A stretch of DNA of 32,231 bases from Bacteroidales bacterium (lineage in GTDB: Bacteria; Bacteroidota; Bacteroidia; Bacteroidales; UBA932). A program made the position numbers and the translations under genes. Positions within the stretch are counted from its first letter, which is position 1; each line of letters opens with the position of its first letter. This document shows, one piece after another, positions 31,705 through 32,231 of the stretch. The notes under the pieces were generated by a model. The model worked only from the letters and a program-made list of their open reading frames with translations, searched no databases and had not been told where the DNA came from. The DNA lies in assembly GCA_011620605.1 (NCBI GenBank), contig WOYW01000005.1:1-32231 (forward strand), read 5' to 3'.

Positions 31705-31758
31705 ATCTGGCACTTAAAGATCTCCTAAAAACCCCGTTGCGCAGAATCTCTGAGATTT
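31650..31758. repeat. 109-bp palindrome (family 3) at a convergent gene junction
   Basis: Perfect 22-bp inverted arms, 31650-31671 (AAATCTCAGAGATTCTGCGC...) and 31737-31758, around 65 bp. Each arm also has an internal AATCTC-A-GAGATT inversion. The left arm encodes NLRDSAQ near the end of the transglutaminase-like protein; the right arm reaches into the stop codon of the convergent gene. Confidence 0.93.
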
Positions 31759-32231
31759 AGAGCGGGTGGGCGTATATGCCCAGAAAGATCTCTCGGGCCT
31801 TTTGGAGCCGGGCCGGGGTGAGTTGGTCTGTGTAAATATCCGATTGGGGCAGATATTCACGGAAGGGGATATCGGAACCGGAATCCAGAAAAAGTTTTTC
31901 CATGCGTTTAATAAAGGATGTTCTGTATTCCGGTGTATAGTGATCACTGAAACGGGTGGTTCCGTGTAAGAGGTCGTAAGCGACGTAGTTAGATGGAAAA
32001 TACCGGTAGTTGTGGGTTATTTGATTATCGATCAGGTCGCAGACTCGGGCGGAAAATGTGGCAAAATCATCCCCCCGGTAGGGGTCAAGCTGCTCCCTTG
32101 AAATGGGATCTCCAACATTAATATGTACACGGCCTTTGTATTGTGTGATGCCTGTCAGGATACTGTTCAGGTCCTCACCTTCTTCTTTTTCCCGGCAATC
32201 TCCGTCCAAAACGGCAAGCAGTTCGCGGGCC
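31757..32231 (-). CDS. Acyltransferase-like protein, C-terminal part (5' end outside window)
   Basis: Open from base 32231 to stop at 31757 (158 codons). The stretch ILTGITQYKGRVHINVGDPI resembles the end of the PlsC/LPLAT catalytic domain (the G.v.v.iG.PI strand). It is followed by a helical tail with HNYRYFPSNYVAYDLLHG, which I associate with large acyltransferase-like proteins of Bacteroidota. The catalytic HX4D motif would be upstream and is not visible. Family assignment is moderate. Convergent with the transglutaminase gene, and its stop codon overlaps the arm of a palindrome. Confidence 0.6.
   Translation of the reverse strand, partial: ARELLAVLDGDCREKEEGEDLNSILTGITQYKGRVHINVGDPISREQLDPYRGDDFATFSARVCDLIDNQITHNYRYFPSNYVAYDLLHGTTRFSDHYTPEYRTSFIKRMEKLFLDSGSDIPFREYLPQSDIYTDQLTPARLQKAREIFLGIYAHPL

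Noticed and set aside
31650..31758. Bidirectional intrinsic terminator
   Set aside because: The arms are separated by 65 nt and not followed by T-runs, so it does not match a standard terminator.

Overview
The window reads as a Bacteroidales (Bacteroidota) chromosome segment. It has a SusC/SusD outer-membrane pair, a UpxY-type NusG antiterminator heading an exopolysaccharide operon, a TTTG-N20-TAnnTTTG promoter, and a CapD/PglF-Wza-Wzz export set. Genus cannot be decided from the sequence.

Bases 1-15407 (all minus strand) hold an exopolysaccharide locus that reads upxY -> 321-aa unknown -> capD/pglF-like dehydratase -> anchored helical protein -> 109-aa helical protein -> wza-like SLBB exporter -> wzz-like chain-length protein -> remnant of wecC. 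Five P-loop ATPase genes with C-terminal nuclease-like regions (three AAA_14/DUF4143, two ArchATPase/DUF234) are interleaved with these genes, all on the same strand. Each has its own private pair of short repeats just upstream. The insertions appear to have rebuilt gene boundaries: a captured start codon, a TAATG overlap, a 3' repeat tail and a shredded wecC.

Bases 15700-22000 are organised by four copies of a ~120-130 bp palindrome. They bracket a copper-type P1B ATPase gene, a minus-strand cluster (PqqD-like, nucleotidyltransferase fused to an HPr-kinase-like domain and frameshifted, S24/S26 signal-peptidase-like protease), and a RAYT-type HUH transposase that is the likely mobiliser. Bases 22000-22640 are non-coding apart from a doubtful 27-aa membrane peptide and a 14-bp tandem array. 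Next come a Sel1-repeat protein, a terminator, a susD/susC pair, and tRNA-Lys with its terminator.

On the plus strand after 28600 are cutC and a transglutaminase-like lipoprotein gene, then a convergent acyltransferase-like gene cut by the window end.

The most unusual theme is small-scale architecture. At least four unrelated families of ~100-130 bp long-armed palindromes sit at gene ends, often supplying the last or first codons. Tandem repeats of 21-23 bp run off stop codons. Hydrophilic low-complexity loops are inserted in several otherwise conserved enzymes. The palindromes plus RAYT, and the ATPase cassettes with private repeat pairs, are the best candidates for undescribed systems.
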